Shown here one piece after another: positions 32,955 to 33,088 of a stretch of 33,088 nucleotides of DNA. The stretch is taken from NCBI RefSeq assembly GCF_023256435.1, contig NZ_JAGDXM010000054.1, positions 1 through 33,088 on the forward strand, given 5' to 3'. Below the pieces are notes generated by a model, which did not search any database, had not been told where the DNA came from, and saw only the letters and a list, made by a program, of their open reading frames with translations. Within the stretch, counting starts at the first letter, position 1. Every line of letters starts with the position of its first letter. Source of the DNA: Thermoplasma sp. (GTDB lineage Archaea > Thermoplasmatota > Thermoplasmata > Thermoplasmatales > Thermoplasmataceae). The translations under genes and the position numbers were made by a program.

Positions 32955-33088
32955 ACTGATTTCCGGATTCTGCCAGTGAACTTCAACCATATTTTTAGTC
33001 GATACGATCTGATTCGCCTGATAATATCGTCCAAGATAGAGTTCCTAAAGAGTTGATGATCCGATTCGGGCTAGACATTCGACTGACT

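Overview
The window looks like a piece of a Thermoplasma chromosome, most likely T. acidophilum or a very close relative. The reasons are the C-terminal half of a tricorn-interacting aminopeptidase factor, a mid-40s to ~50% GC coding bias by eye, archaeal TATA boxes centred about 22-28 nt before many start codons (leaderless transcripts), Shine-Dalgarno (SD) motifs mainly inside operons, and several proteins I recognise from memory as T. acidophilum types (GH15 trehalase, GH31 alpha-glucosidase, CBS/Zn-ribbon protein). The species was not confirmed by any search. I saw no rRNA, tRNA, CRISPR array or insertion sequence.

Layout. 1-6.7 kb: cut-off tricorn factor (+); then on the minus strand a sodium/solute symporter with its small membrane partner, a GH31 alpha-glucosidase and a minimal DEAD-box helicase. 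6.9-14.5 kb: a fatty-acid/acyl-CoA degradation island with thiolase and two acyl-CoA dehydrogenases (+), a hotdog thioesterase (-), an acyl-CoA synthetase broken by an internal out-of-frame deletion (+), and an SCP2-like carrier plus a fused 3-hydroxyacyl-CoA dehydrogenase/enoyl-CoA hydratase (-). 14.7-17.1 kb: a CBS-pair/Zn-ribbon protein, divergent from a B12-binding-type radical SAM protein. 17.2-20.0 kb: an aldo/keto reductase convergent with a GH15 trehalase/glucoamylase-type enzyme. 20.2-24.1 kb: aroB-aroE-aroK-aroA, four shikimate-pathway genes overlapping by 14, 20 and 11 nt. 24.1-30.2 kb: argS, a giant secreted and densely sequon-bearing membrane-anchored surface protein, and rtcB. 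30.2-33.1 kb: small genes, a winged-helix regulator, a GNAT acetyltransferase and a second radical SAM protein with a Cys-rich C-terminus.

How it fits together. The alpha-glucosidase and trehalase-type enzyme lack signal peptides, so they probably cut imported sugars in the cytosol, while the tricorn factor trims peptides: the habit of an acidophilic scavenger. The acyl-CoA island supplies every core beta-oxidation step except electron-transfer flavoprotein, but its own acyl-CoA synthetase seems inactivated. The shikimate block supplies four consecutive-type steps of aromatic amino-acid synthesis; DAHP synthase, dehydroquinate dehydratase and chorismate synthase are not here.

The items most worth a second look are the apparently heteromeric acyl-CoA dehydrogenase pair, the broken synthetase, the B12-type radical SAM protein (possible tetraether-lipid role), the surface protein, an unlisted 57-residue gene with a well-placed promoter, and two inverted repeats sitting at promoters. 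I did not find a clear-cut new multi-gene defence or mobile system.
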